From an uncultured Odoribacter sp. (GTDB taxonomy: Bacteria; Bacteroidota; Bacteroidia; Bacteroidales; Marinifilaceae), in contig CAMRAP010000001.1 in NCBI GenBank assembly GCA_947039985.1, forward strand, positions 1-35,388: 35,388 nucleotides of DNA, given 5' to 3'. Shown here piece after piece: positions 24,345-32,708 of this stretch. Below the pieces are notes generated by a model. That model did no database searches and was not told the DNA's origin. It saw only the letters and a program-made list of their open reading frames with translations. The number at the start of each line of letters is the position of its first letter. The stretch's first letter is position 1. A program made the translations under genes and the position numbers.

Positions 24345-25046
24345 ATGAAAAATATAGGAATCATTTTAGCAGGAGGATCAGGACTACGTATGGGTGCTGA
24401 ACTTCCTAAGCAATTTCTTTCTCTAGTAGGAAAAACAATATTGGAACACTCTGTATCGGCTTTTCAAGCGAATCCCTATATCCAGGAAGTCTTTATTGTT
24501 ACTCATTCTGATTATATAGAGACAACAAAAGAAACTGTAAACAAAGAGTGCTATTCTAAAGTAAGTCAAATCCTTGCAGGAGGAAGTGAACGCTACCACT
24601 CTACTCTAGCTGCTTTAAAAGCTTGTCCTGATTCAGAGTGCAATCTCATCATACACGATGCTGTTCGCCCTCTGGTTTCTCAGCAAATGATTACAGACTG
24701 TATATGTGGATTAGAAGATTATAAGGCGTGTACTATTGCTGTTCCATCAACTGATACCATTTTGGTAAGTGATAGTAGTCACTGCTATATTCAAGAAATT
24801 CCTGTACGGAACTTCTTGTTTAACGTACAAACTCCTCAGGCTTTTAAAAAGTCAACTTTAGAGCAGGCTTATTCTCAAGGCTTAAAAGATAGTAGCTTTC
24901 AAGCTACTGACGATTGTGGGGCGGTAAAAAAATACTTGCCTGAGATACAAATAAAAATTATTACGGGCAGTACTTCTAACATCAAAATCACATATCCAGA
25001 AGATTTATTAACTGCCGAAAAAATATTATCTACTTTAAATAAATAA
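24345..25046 (+). CDS. IspD/TarI family cytidylyltransferase
   Basis: A 233-residue nucleotidyltransferase that joins CMP to a polyol phosphate. The signature is IILAGGSGLRMGAELPKQF near the N-terminus, whose Arg and the Lys of PKQ bind CTP; later come HDAVRPLVS and SNIKITYPEDL near the end. IspD itself makes CDP-methylerythritol in the MEP isoprenoid pathway. However, the segment IPVRNFLFNVQTPQAF resembles TarI-like paralogues that make CDP-ribitol or related donors. The next gene is a Wzi-type capsule protein, and LicD is encoded 5 kb away. I therefore leave the choice between IspD and a polysaccharide CDP-donor enzyme open. Its stop overlaps the possible ATG at 25046 by one base. Confidence 0.82.
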   Translation: MKNIGIILAGGSGLRMGAELPKQFLSLVGKTILEHSVSAFQANPYIQEVFIVTHSDYIETTKETVNKECYSKVSQILAGGSERYHSTLAALKACPDSECNLIIHDAVRPLVSQQMITDCICGLEDYKACTIAVPSTDTILVSDSSHCYIQEIPVRNFLFNVQTPQAFKKSTLEQAYSQGLKDSSFQATDDCGAVKKYLPEIQIKIITGSTSNIKITYPEDLLTAEKILSTLNK

Positions 25047-25060
25047 TGACTTTACTTTTT

Positions 25061-26506
25061 ATGAAATATATTACATCTATTATCCTGCTAATCATCTGTT
25101 ATTCAAGTCTGTTTTCTCAAAGAAGCTTTGAGTATAAATCATCTACAAGTGGCTTAATTGCTACTGAAAAGACTCTACCCATGTGGGCTACAGCAAACAA
25201 ATATGGAATCATTCCAAACAGCAGAGGCGGTTTATTACAAGCGGGAGTTTTTTCTGATTTTAACCCACAGAAAAAGATACAAGTAGCTTACGGTATTTCA
25301 GGAGCAGGCTATACCACTCAAGCAGAGAATAAAATCATTCTGGATGAATTCTATCTTAGCCTGAAATGGCTGAAAATCCGTCTTGACCTAGGAATGATCC
25401 ACCCAGAAGAGGAGTATAATGGTGTGTCTGCACAAAATGGTAATTTCATGTTCTCAGGCAATAGTCGAAGTATGCCAGGGTATAATCTACATACAGAATA
25501 TATATCAGTGCCATTCACAGACAATGTATTAGCTTTTAAATTCAACTTATCCGACTACACAATGCTGGATGATCGTTTTGTTGATCAAACTAGGGTGCAT
25601 TATAAATCACTATATTTTAAGATTTCACCATGGAAACGATTAGAGTTGATCGGAGGTCTAGACCATAGCGCCCAATGGGCTGGAAATTCACCAATATATG
25701 GAAAACAACCAAGCTCTTTCGATGGCTATATAAAAGTTTTTTTTGGTCGTAGCGGAGGAGCAGGATCTACTATCAGTGATAGCGTTAATGTACTTGGAAA
25801 CCACTTAGGCAATCGTCGCTTTCGAATTAATTATAAAGCAAATAATTTTACTCTATCACTTTACTACGACAATTTTTTTGAAGATGGTAAAATTGACAAC
25901 ATGACAAGTATACCCGATGGTACTTATGGATTATACTATGCCGCAAAAAATAAAAAACAATTGATCAGTGATATTATATATGAATTTACTTATACTAAAT
26001 ATCAATCAGGATCTCGCCATGATCGACCAGCAACAGAAGAAGAAATAAAAAAACAAGATCGAGATACTAATGATTTTTACTATGGTAAGGTTGTTCTAGG
26101 AGGTTGCGACAATAATTTTAACAATGGAGAATACAGAAGTGGCTGGACATACTACGGACGCAGTATTGGTACACCTTTTATCACAACATCTGCTCCTAAT
26201 GCAGAAGGCATCACATTGGGAACATTTAACAATCGAGTGATAGCGCACTATCTAGGAATAAAAGGATATTTCATAAAAAAAGTACCTTATAAACTACGAC
26301 TTTCGTATTCACTAAATTACGGAACATATGGTACATCCTTAGAAGGAACGCCTGAACAGTTTTCATTTGGTTTAGAGGCAGGTATTTTAAGAAAACCCAA
26401 AGCACCTTTTCACATTGATTTAGGCATCTATGGAGACTGTGGAAAATTATTTGATAATACCTTTGGCTTATCATTGAGCTTTAGTCGAAATGGACTTATC
26501 AAATAA
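25061..26506 (+). CDS. Wzi-like capsule assembly outer-membrane protein
   Basis: A secreted beta-barrel protein of the Bacteroidetes capsule-assembly Wzi family. The ATG at 25061 gives a clean signal peptide (MKYITSIILLIICYSSLFSQ); an ATG at 25046 would add five residues and overlap the previous stop. The mature protein, about 460 residues, has alternating amphipathic strands, the early TLPMWATANKYGIIP segment, and ends in a short aromatic strand (FGLSLSFSRNG) like many barrels. E. coli Wzi anchors group 1 capsule at the surface. Here capsule or other surface glycan binding is inferred from family and neighbours. Its 3' end is 2 bp from the next GT9 gene, so the three plus-strand genes form one operon. 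Confidence 0.85.
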   Translation: MKYITSIILLIICYSSLFSQRSFEYKSSTSGLIATEKTLPMWATANKYGIIPNSRGGLLQAGVFSDFNPQKKIQVAYGISGAGYTTQAENKIILDEFYLSLKWLKIRLDLGMIHPEEEYNGVSAQNGNFMFSGNSRSMPGYNLHTEYISVPFTDNVLAFKFNLSDYTMLDDRFVDQTRVHYKSLYFKISPWKRLELIGGLDHSAQWAGNSPIYGKQPSSFDGYIKVFFGRSGGAGSTISDSVNVLGNHLGNRRFRINYKANNFTLSLYYDNFFEDGKIDNMTSIPDGTYGLYYAAKNKKQLISDIIYEFTYTKYQSGSRHDRPATEEEIKKQDRDTNDFYYGKVVLGGCDNNFNNGEYRSGWTYYGRSIGTPFITTSAPNAEGITLGTFNNRVIAHYLGIKGYFIKKVPYKLRLSYSLNYGTYGTSLEGTPEQFSFGLEAGILRKPKAPFHIDLGIYGDCGKLFDNTFGLSLSFSRNGLIK

Positions 26507-26508
26507 AA

Positions 26509-27489
26509 ATGATGAAGAGCATGAAGCATATTATCATAAGAACCCCTAATTTTATTGGAGATAGCATAAATATCACCCCATGCCTCCAACTCATAAAAAA
26601 GGAATACCCAAATGCTAAAATTACTATCGTATGCCCAGATATTGTGGCTGATGTATTTAAGTATGATACTCAAATATCATCATGCATCACTTTTCCACTG
26701 GCTAAAAAAAATAAGTTTGCTACCTATTGGCATATCTACAGGGAAACAAGAAAACTGAAAGGTGATCTAGGTATTATTTTTATAAACACCTTTATATCTG
26801 CCCTACTATTTAAATTAGCTGGAATAAAATGTAATATTGGCTATAAAAATGAAGGGCGTGGCTTTCTGCTAGATTTCAAGCCTCGTATTAACCGAAACAA
26901 GCACTATATTAACCATTATACAAACCTATTCAATGAATTTATAGGTAATAAATACTCTACTCTACCGGAGCTTTATCTACCTATAAGTGGCCATAAAACC
27001 TTTAATTTTACCAATCAGCAAAAAACAATTGGTTTTTATCCTGGAGGATCTCATAAAAGTCCACGTAATTATCCTGAGGCTCATTCGATTCAACTGATCC
27101 AATTGCTTAATCAACAAAAATATAATGTTGTTTTAATTGGAGATCAAAAAGATAATGAGCAGCAAGCAGCCTATATAAAAAAAGCCAACTGTGATCATAT
27201 TATCAATCTAACAGGACAAACTAACATTGAAGATCTATTCAATACTATTTCTCATCTCGATCTAATTATCACTATCGATTCAGCTGCAATGCATGCTGCT
27301 TCAGCTTTAAAAATTCCATTTATTGCTTTAATGGGACTTTCAACAAGTCCTACATCAGCCATCACCCCTAAAGTAGATTTTGGTAAAATTCTAAAAATAG
27401 AAAACAGTATGATTCGTGAAGAGGAGTATATGAAAAATATTACCCCAAATATTATTGTTAAGGAAGTGAGTAAAACGCTCTCGTTATAA
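26509..27489 (+). CDS. GT9 (LPS heptosyltransferase-like) glycosyltransferase
   Basis: A 326-residue GT9 enzyme. The N-terminal fold starts IIIRTPNFIGDSINITPCL at about 8-26. The donor-binding domain has IGFYPGGSHKSPRNYP near 180-195 and the family motif TIDSAAMHAASALKIPFIALMG near 259-280. It is closest in style to heptosyltransferase II (WaaF-like), which extends the LPS inner core using ADP-heptose; the actual sugar is not determined. Three possible ATG starts lie within the first 13 bases. It is the last gene of the cytidylyltransferase-wzi operon and overlaps the convergent DUF5672 gene by 6 bp without a terminator. Confidence 0.9.
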   Translation: MMKSMKHIIIRTPNFIGDSINITPCLQLIKKEYPNAKITIVCPDIVADVFKYDTQISSCITFPLAKKNKFATYWHIYRETRKLKGDLGIIFINTFISALLFKLAGIKCNIGYKNEGRGFLLDFKPRINRNKHYINHYTNLFNEFIGNKYSTLPELYLPISGHKTFNFTNQQKTIGFYPGGSHKSPRNYPEAHSIQLIQLLNQQKYNVVLIGDQKDNEQQAAYIKKANCDHIINLTGQTNIEDLFNTISHLDLIITIDSAAMHAASALKIPFIALMGLSTSPTSAITPKVDFGKILKIENSMIREEEYMKNITPNIIVKEVSKTLSL

Positions 27490-28269
27490 CTCTTCTATAT
27501 ATTTCTGATAGTGTTTTAATCTAATGTTCCATCCATGCACACCAAATGGCAAATGATTTTGATTATAATGAAAACATTCCGCAACTTGGACATCAAAAGC
27601 AAATTCTATTGCCTCTTGCCAAATAGGAATTTTAAAGTCAGAAAATACTTTTACCACTTCTAATGACCAAAAAGTATCTTCATTAAAGCGCTTATTGGCA
27701 TTTTTATGTGTATACTCCTCTATTTTATGCTGCATTTTTTGAACTGCCTGATAATGTGATTCCACTTTACGCAAAGAAAATCCTCCATTCCCTACCTTAT
27801 CAAAGGTATCATGAAAACTACGTATATTCAAAGCACCATATAACTTTTGCTTTATTTTCCAATATAAAGCATAGTACCAATTGTGATATTTTTGTTTTCT
27901 CAACCAAGGAGCCCCTATATAATCATAACCTTTTTTACACCACATCTCTAATTCATCTCTAAAAACGTAAACATCCAATTGATAAATTAGTATATATTCA
28001 TAATTTATAAAGCGTTTATAAAACTCTTTACTCAACATCAATGCATTGTATCCTGCAACTCCATCGAAAAAAACATCATCAAAAGTTTCAACTCCAATAT
28101 TAAATTGATTTAAAACAGAAGATAAATCTAAACTTTTAGGTTTAATGATTGTCAAGTCGTAATGTCCTAATATCTTTTGACAACGTTTCAATGAAATCCA
28201 TTCTGTTTCAGACAGTTCTGATTTATATATTGGGATAACAACTTTTACAGTCTTAAGCATTTCAATCAT
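27484..28269 (-). CDS. DUF5672 family protein, probable glycosyltransferase
   Basis: A 261-residue protein matching DUF5672, which has a GT-A-like fold and usually lies in polysaccharide loci. It starts with a Rossmann strand VKVVIPIYKSEL. The likely metal-binding strand is YILIYQLDVYVF near 91-102, followed by GYDYIGAPW and VGNGGFSLRK, which resembles acceptor-site GG-F-S-L-R motifs of glycosyltransferases. No enzymatic activity is established for the family. It is the last gene of the minus-strand operon and overlaps the ligase gene by 8 bp; an in-frame ATG three codons later is an alternative start. Confidence 0.82.
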   Translation of the reverse strand: MIEMLKTVKVVIPIYKSELSETEWISLKRCQKILGHYDLTIIKPKSLDLSSVLNQFNIGVETFDDVFFDGVAGYNALMLSKEFYKRFINYEYILIYQLDVYVFRDELEMWCKKGYDYIGAPWLRKQKYHNWYYALYWKIKQKLYGALNIRSFHDTFDKVGNGGFSLRKVESHYQAVQKMQHKIEEYTHKNANKRFNEDTFWSLEVVKVFSDFKIPIWQEAIEFAFDVQVAECFHYNQNHLPFGVHGWNIRLKHYQKYIEEL

Positions 28270-29563
28270 TTTTCAATTTTAGACAGCTATCATCTTCCTG
28301 TTTCTTAAACACTCCACTATTCCAATATAACAAGGAAAGAAAAAACAAAATCACTGGTTTAGAGTCATTTAAAGACAACAACACTGTCGTATTATTAACA
28401 AGTACTATCACAATCCAAAGCGATAGTACAATAAAAGTAAACTGCCTGTTCCGATACATGTGCCAAATGGGTAAGAAAAATATGCCTAATACAAACAACA
28501 AACCAGCGAATCCACCGATCAACCAAAAATAAATAAAAGAGTTATGAGGGTCTGTTAATCCATGTACCGCATACTTCGATTCTGCATACCATTTTTTCAC
28601 CGTATTTGTATATGCCACTCCTAGTCCAAAAATACCAAATTCTCCAAAATGATTAAAATTTTCCTTGTATAATGCTACACGAGGAACAATCGTTCCCCCT
28701 TGCGACAAATCACCTTTCAATACATGATGAATCTCATCTTTAGTTGTATTAAAACGCCCTTTTAGACTTTCAGGAGCATTGACGATTAACACCATTAATA
28801 CACCTACTAATATGACAATAACTCCTAGTTTGTATTTCATACTATATCCTTTCAAAAAGAATACAAGTAAAGGTAATAAACCAAGACCAAAAGATATAAA
28901 AGCACTTTTCGTCTCCGTCAAAAAAAGAAAGAAAAGTAAGAGAGAAAAAGGCAATAGGTATTTGAACTTATTCAAAATCCCTCGTGCTATTATAGCAAAA
29001 TAAAATACAATCACTGTTGCTAAACTAATACATAATCCTAGAGGCTCTAAAAAAACATGTCCCCCAAATATCTCCTTATTCCCTCCAAATCTACTTGCTG
29101 ATATTACTTTGATTGCAACAATCGGTTCATTAAATAAATTATCCCCTGTCAATTTAAAAAAAGATGCAAGATTAAAAATGATAACACCTCCAACAAATGC
29201 CAACAATGAATAATTCAATATTTTTTTGTTCAACACATCTTTTACTGAACAGACATAAAGCGGAATAGCAATAAAATAAAGCAGTAAAGATTCAAATATT
29301 GTATAACTATATTTCACCAGTTCATCACCCCAAAATTTGAGTATTAAAGCATGTACTCCCATGTATAGAATAAAATAAAAAGGCAATTTCAAAAAAAGAT
29401 TATCCTCTCTTAGATTCACTATCACCTCTTTTTTCGCTACAGAAAAATTTAATACAATCCCTATAATAATCACTATATTAAAAAAGTTGGTATACAGAAA
29501 AGATACACTCCCTAACAAAAAAGCAATAGCAATAAATAAATAGATTCTGATTTTTTGTGTCAT
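28262..29563 (-). CDS. O-antigen ligase/polymerase family membrane protein
   Basis: A 433-residue integral membrane protein with about 10-12 predicted helices and one larger periplasmic loop (about 270-330). The pattern is typical of the O-antigen ligase (WaaL)/polymerase (Wzy) family, with a DPHNSFIYFWLIGG segment after the loop. Such His-containing loop motifs are characteristic of Wzy_C/WaaL proteins. Ligases join undecaprenyl-linked glycan to lipid A core; polymerases link repeat units. The sequence alone does not say which. It is flanked by LicD (3 bp) and DUF5672 (8-bp overlap) in one operon. Confidence 0.85.
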   Translation of the reverse strand: MTQKIRIYLFIAIAFLLGSVSFLYTNFFNIVIIIGIVLNFSVAKKEVIVNLREDNLFLKLPFYFILYMGVHALILKFWGDELVKYSYTIFESLLLYFIAIPLYVCSVKDVLNKKILNYSLLAFVGGVIIFNLASFFKLTGDNLFNEPIVAIKVISASRFGGNKEIFGGHVFLEPLGLCISLATVIVFYFAIIARGILNKFKYLLPFSLLLFFLFLTETKSAFISFGLGLLPLLVFFLKGYSMKYKLGVIVILVGVLMVLIVNAPESLKGRFNTTKDEIHHVLKGDLSQGGTIVPRVALYKENFNHFGEFGIFGLGVAYTNTVKKWYAESKYAVHGLTDPHNSFIYFWLIGGFAGLLFVLGIFFLPIWHMYRNRQFTFIVLSLWIVIVLVNNTTVLLSLNDSKPVILFFLSLLYWNSGVFKKQEDDSCLKLKND

Positions 29564-29566
29564 ATT

Positions 29567-30391
29567 TTATTTTATATTTCCCTGATTTTCATCATAAGGT
29601 TTATCCAAATCCAAAAAATAAAAATGATGAGATGCTCTTTTATTTTCTGGGGGAATAGTCATATAATCACCATAAAAAGATTTTAAATAATCATGTGGTT
29701 TTTCACATCCCATAAACATCTTCCCCTCAAACAAAATAGGAGTTGGTCTTCCCAAATTTGCTTTTGGCATCAAACTAGCACTTCCCCCATCGTGGTCACA
29801 AACAAGTGTTGAAGTTTCATAATCAAACTGTCTAATCAATTTCTCTATCTTCCGTTGAAGGAAATTTCGAGAATATAAATAATTTACGATTCGAGAAGGC
29901 CATGATCTTATTCCTCGTCCGTGTTTATAGGGGTCTCGATAACGGAAATAACGCAATTTATCGATACACTTTACCTTTTCAAAATGTAGTTTCCGCAAAA
30001 ACACGTTTTCAGGCACTCCATCTAAAGGAAAAACATCGATATAAAGACCACCCGTATAATTAAAATGTTTCTTTTCTATCAAAGTAGTACGCTTATCTTC
30101 TACTTTCATAAACCACCACGAGTAATTAGGATGAGAAGTATAATTCTTCAATTCAAGGTATTCGGGTAAACATTGCTTGGCTATTTCAAAAAAACGATCA
30201 TAATCTTTACGTGGCATACCAATATCTAAATCATCATCCCAAGGAATAAAACCTTGATGACGAACAGCTCCTAACATCGTTCCTGCTAATAAATAATAAG
30301 TTAGATTATTTTCTCGACAGACTCTATCAATATCAATTAAATTATCCAATAATCTTAACTGCAAACGCCTTACATCATATCCATTACTCAT
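29567..30391 (-). CDS. LicD family phosphotransferase
   Basis: A 274-residue LicD protein. The nucleotidyltransferase-like core is clear: YYLLAGTMLGAVRHQGFIPWDDDLDIGMPRKDYDRF spans 32-67, in shorter form AGTMLGAVRH at 36-45 and WDDDLDIGMPR at 51-61. Family members transfer phosphocholine or another phospho-substituent from a CDP donor to a cell-surface glycan. Choline import, kinase and LicC genes are not seen nearby. The IspD/TarI-like enzyme at 24345 could supply a different CDP-polyol donor; this is inference. It overlaps the kinase-like gene by 4 bp (ATGA), a sign of translational coupling. Confidence 0.92.
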   Translation of the reverse strand: MSNGYDVRRLQLRLLDNLIDIDRVCRENNLTYYLLAGTMLGAVRHQGFIPWDDDLDIGMPRKDYDRFFEIAKQCLPEYLELKNYTSHPNYSWWFMKVEDKRTTLIEKKHFNYTGGLYIDVFPLDGVPENVFLRKLHFEKVKCIDKLRYFRYRDPYKHGRGIRSWPSRIVNYLYSRNFLQRKIEKLIRQFDYETSTLVCDHDGGSASLMPKANLGRPTPILFEGKMFMGCEKPHDYLKSFYGDYMTIPPENKRASHHFYFLDLDKPYDENQGNIK

Positions 30392-31080
30392 CGTAAATTA
30401 CTCTTTATCGTTCCTTTTATATATTCCATATTTTCTCCTGTCAATTTAGCATATTCAAGCGATACAACATCTAAGTTTTTTCCCACTAGACCTAAACGAG
30501 AAAAATTAACAATCCCTTCTTTCCTTGTCAGTTTTCGATAACTAATCCGATTTAGATCCACTAAATAGAAATCACAACTTCCATCATCAGCTCTTTTTAT
30601 TAGTGTATTCCCTTGAGAATGATCCTTAAAGAATATCTGCTTTTGCTGAAAATCATAGGTAAAACGAGTGAATGCTATCAAAATTTCTTCTAAATCAACA
30701 GGTTTTTCTTGCAAAAGTTCTCGAAAGCGAAAATCATAGTCTAACTGAACTGACACATAAAAGCTTCTAGTCACTCCTACTGCATTTTTATACACAATAT
30801 AGGCAACAGGATCAGGAGTAAGAACTCCACGACTCAATAAGATTTCTGCATTCAAATAAGAACGTTCAGCCTTTGATTTTCGGATATAAGCATAAGCGAT
30901 CTGATTAATCAAATGAGGTGGCTTAAACATTTTTACATTGCATTTAACCCCTCCAATATCCATGATCTTAATCACATTTCTATAATCATCAATCACATCC
31001 ACTTCTTTCTCAAAACGGGAGGGTATAGCCAGAATTTCTTCTTTTAAATGTATATATTTATTATGAATTTCATACTTCAT
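30388..31080 (-). CDS. LPS kinase-like (InaA/WaaP-type) protein
   Basis: A 230-residue protein of the LPS kinase (InaA/Kdo-WaaP) family with a protein-kinase-like fold. Visible are a Lys in VKMFKPP (K50 or K53), Glu79 in the helix ERSYLNAEILLSRG, the catalytic-loop motif DHSQGN (Asp153, Asn158) and the metal-binding VDLNR (Asp175). All key kinase residues are therefore present. Family members phosphorylate heptose or Kdo of the LPS core, which fits its place between a GT2 and LicD. The acceptor is unknown. It starts 2 bp after the GT2 stop and overlaps licD by 4 bp. Confidence 0.85.
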   Translation of the reverse strand: MKYEIHNKYIHLKEEILAIPSRFEKEVDVIDDYRNVIKIMDIGGVKCNVKMFKPPHLINQIAYAYIRKSKAERSYLNAEILLSRGVLTPDPVAYIVYKNAVGVTRSFYVSVQLDYDFRFRELLQEKPVDLEEILIAFTRFTYDFQQKQIFFKDHSQGNTLIKRADDGSCDFYLVDLNRISYRKLTRKEGIVNFSRLGLVGKNLDVVSLEYAKLTGENMEYIKGTIKSNLR

Positions 31081-31082
31081 TA

Positions 31083-31967
31083 CTACAATTTTAAAATACC
31101 ATATTTAGTTTTTGTACTTTTCTGCTTGGCAGTCTCCTTTCTTATGGCTTTGTTTTTATCCAATGCTTCTTGGCGAACATATCCACGCTTATGATCCAAA
31201 TGTATAGTTACGGCAGTATATCGAATCTGTATTGGTCGTATTCCCGCATTCATAAGCCTCTCTCCCATTTCACGATCCTCTCCTCCGTATTCCATTCTTT
31301 CATCAAAACCATTAGCAGCCAAAATATCTTTTTTCCATCCAGAAGAATTATGACCATTCCAAGTTGCTTTAGTCGGAGTTAAATTATTCAAAAGCCATGA
31401 TTTTAATCCGTTAGAATTCAACTTATTATTTTTAAATGATGATTTCATACCATGTGCTTTCAACCATTTTATGTTGAAACAATTACCATTACAAACATCT
31501 TCATTACAAATTAGCATCGAAGTCTCCATACTCAATTTATGATAACCACCAGATAAGAAAGAACCTATCTTTCTATGCTTTAAATGTTGCTCTAAAAAAT
31601 CATAACGAGGCACACAATCACCATCACTAAACAGTAAATAATCTGTCTCACTCGCTACAATTGCTTTATTTAATATCACACACTTTTGAAAACCATGATC
31701 TTTATGCCAAACATGCTTCAACGTATAAAATAAATGAGGTCTTAACTGCTCAATTAAATTTGTAGTTTCTGGAGTTGATCCATCGTCAGCAACAATGACT
31801 TCAAACTCTTTGAAACTTTGACAATTATAAGCATACAACACTTTTTTAAGCCATTCAGGCTGATTATATGTAGATAAAATTACAGATATTTTACAATCAG
31901 AATCCTGTTGAAAACTAGAGTTAACAACATGATTTTCCTTTTCCATTTCAACAATAGGTAACTCCAT
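31083..31967 (-). CDS. GT2 glycosyltransferase with galactosyltransferase-type C-terminus
   Basis: A 294-residue inverting glycosyltransferase. The GT-A core begins ISVILSTYNQPEWL at 27-40, with DDGS at 61-64 and the metal-binding DGD at 115-117. The acceptor/catalytic region is GFDERMEYGGEDREMGERL near 239-257, the Glyco_transf_7C pattern seen in chondroitin synthase and similar enzymes. Sugar and linkage cannot be read from the sequence. It is the first gene of the minus-strand operon, with a -7 element about 20 bp upstream. The ATG at 31967 is therefore close to the predicted start of transcription. Confidence 0.92.
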   Translation of the reverse strand: MELPIVEMEKENHVVNSSFQQDSDCKISVILSTYNQPEWLKKVLYAYNCQSFKEFEVIVADDGSTPETTNLIEQLRPHLFYTLKHVWHKDHGFQKCVILNKAIVASETDYLLFSDGDCVPRYDFLEQHLKHRKIGSFLSGGYHKLSMETSMLICNEDVCNGNCFNIKWLKAHGMKSSFKNNKLNSNGLKSWLLNNLTPTKATWNGHNSSGWKKDILAANGFDERMEYGGEDREMGERLMNAGIRPIQIRYTAVTIHLDHKRGYVRQEALDKNKAIRKETAKQKSTKTKYGILKL

Positions 31968-31989
31968 GCTTAGGCTTTTGTTAGAAGTA

Positions 31990-31997
31990 CAAAGATA
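31990..31997 (-). promoter_or_regulatory. -7 element of the GT2-kinase-licD-ligase operon
   Basis: The minus strand reads TATCTTTG, an exact TAnnTTTG match, about 22 nt upstream of the GT2 ATG. It is back-to-back with the plus-strand promoter at 32045-32052, so the two LPS operons share a 132-bp divergent control region. Confidence 0.65.
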
Positions 31998-32044
31998 ATA
32001 TTTTCTTTCTGCTATTCTCTAGTTGTTTCCTAATAAAATTTAGG

Positions 32045-32052
32045 TAAATTTG
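32045..32052 (+). promoter_or_regulatory. -7 element of the DUF4254-GT9 operon
   Basis: TAAATTTG, followed by C, matches TAnnTTTG exactly. A start near 32059 gives a leader of about 40 nt before the DUF4254 ATG. Confidence 0.65.
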
Positions 32053-32099
32053 CACAGATCAATTCAAATATTTAAAGTGTATTATAAAAAAACTATATC

Positions 32100-32705
32100 A
32101 TGACATTTACAGATTTATGCCATCAGATTTTTAGCTTGTCTATTGAACAATACCATACTACAGATAATGTTGATACCCCTATCAATAATCCATATACAGT
32201 AAAAAGTATTGAGTATTATCTATATCTTAAAAACTGGATCGATACTGTCCAATGGCACTTTGAAGATATCATTCGTGATCCACAAATTGATCCAGTAGAA
32301 GCCCTTGTATTGAAAAGGCGAATTGATAAATCGAATCAAGATCGGACAGACTTAGTGGAGCTAATTGATAGTTATTTCTTTGACAAATATAAAGAGGTTA
32401 AAGTTTCTCCAGAGGCTGTTATCAACACAGAAAGTCCATCTTGGGCTATTGATCGTCTTTCTATATTGGCATTGAAAGTCTATCATATGCAACAAGAGGT
32501 TGATCGTACTGATATAACTGAAGAACATCACACACAATGTGAGACAAAACTTCATATTCTCTTGGAACAACAAAAAGATCTTTCAACTGCTATTGAGCAA
32601 TTGATTATAGATATTGAAATGGGAAAGAAATATATGAAAGTGTACAAGCAGATGAAAATGTACAATGACCCTGCACTAAATCCGGTTCTTTACGGAAAAA
32701 AATAA
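32100..32705 (+). CDS. DUF4254 protein
   Basis: A 201-residue, all-helical, charged cytoplasmic protein matching DUF4254. Typical segments are NPYTVKSIEYYLYLKNWIDTVQWHFEDIIRDP (about 30-61), shorter core WHFEDIIRDP, then LKRRIDKSNQDRTDLVE near 75 and the C-terminal KKYMKVYKQMKMYNDPALNP region. There is no signal or membrane segment. The function is unknown. In Bacteroidetes this family is repeatedly found just upstream of a GT9 gene, as here (3 bp apart), suggesting a partner or regulator of that enzyme. Confidence 0.85.
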   Translation: MTFTDLCHQIFSLSIEQYHTTDNVDTPINNPYTVKSIEYYLYLKNWIDTVQWHFEDIIRDPQIDPVEALVLKRRIDKSNQDRTDLVELIDSYFFDKYKEVKVSPEAVINTESPSWAIDRLSILALKVYHMQQEVDRTDITEEHHTQCETKLHILLEQQKDLSTAIEQLIIDIEMGKKYMKVYKQMKMYNDPALNPVLYGKK

Positions 32706-32708
32706 CAT

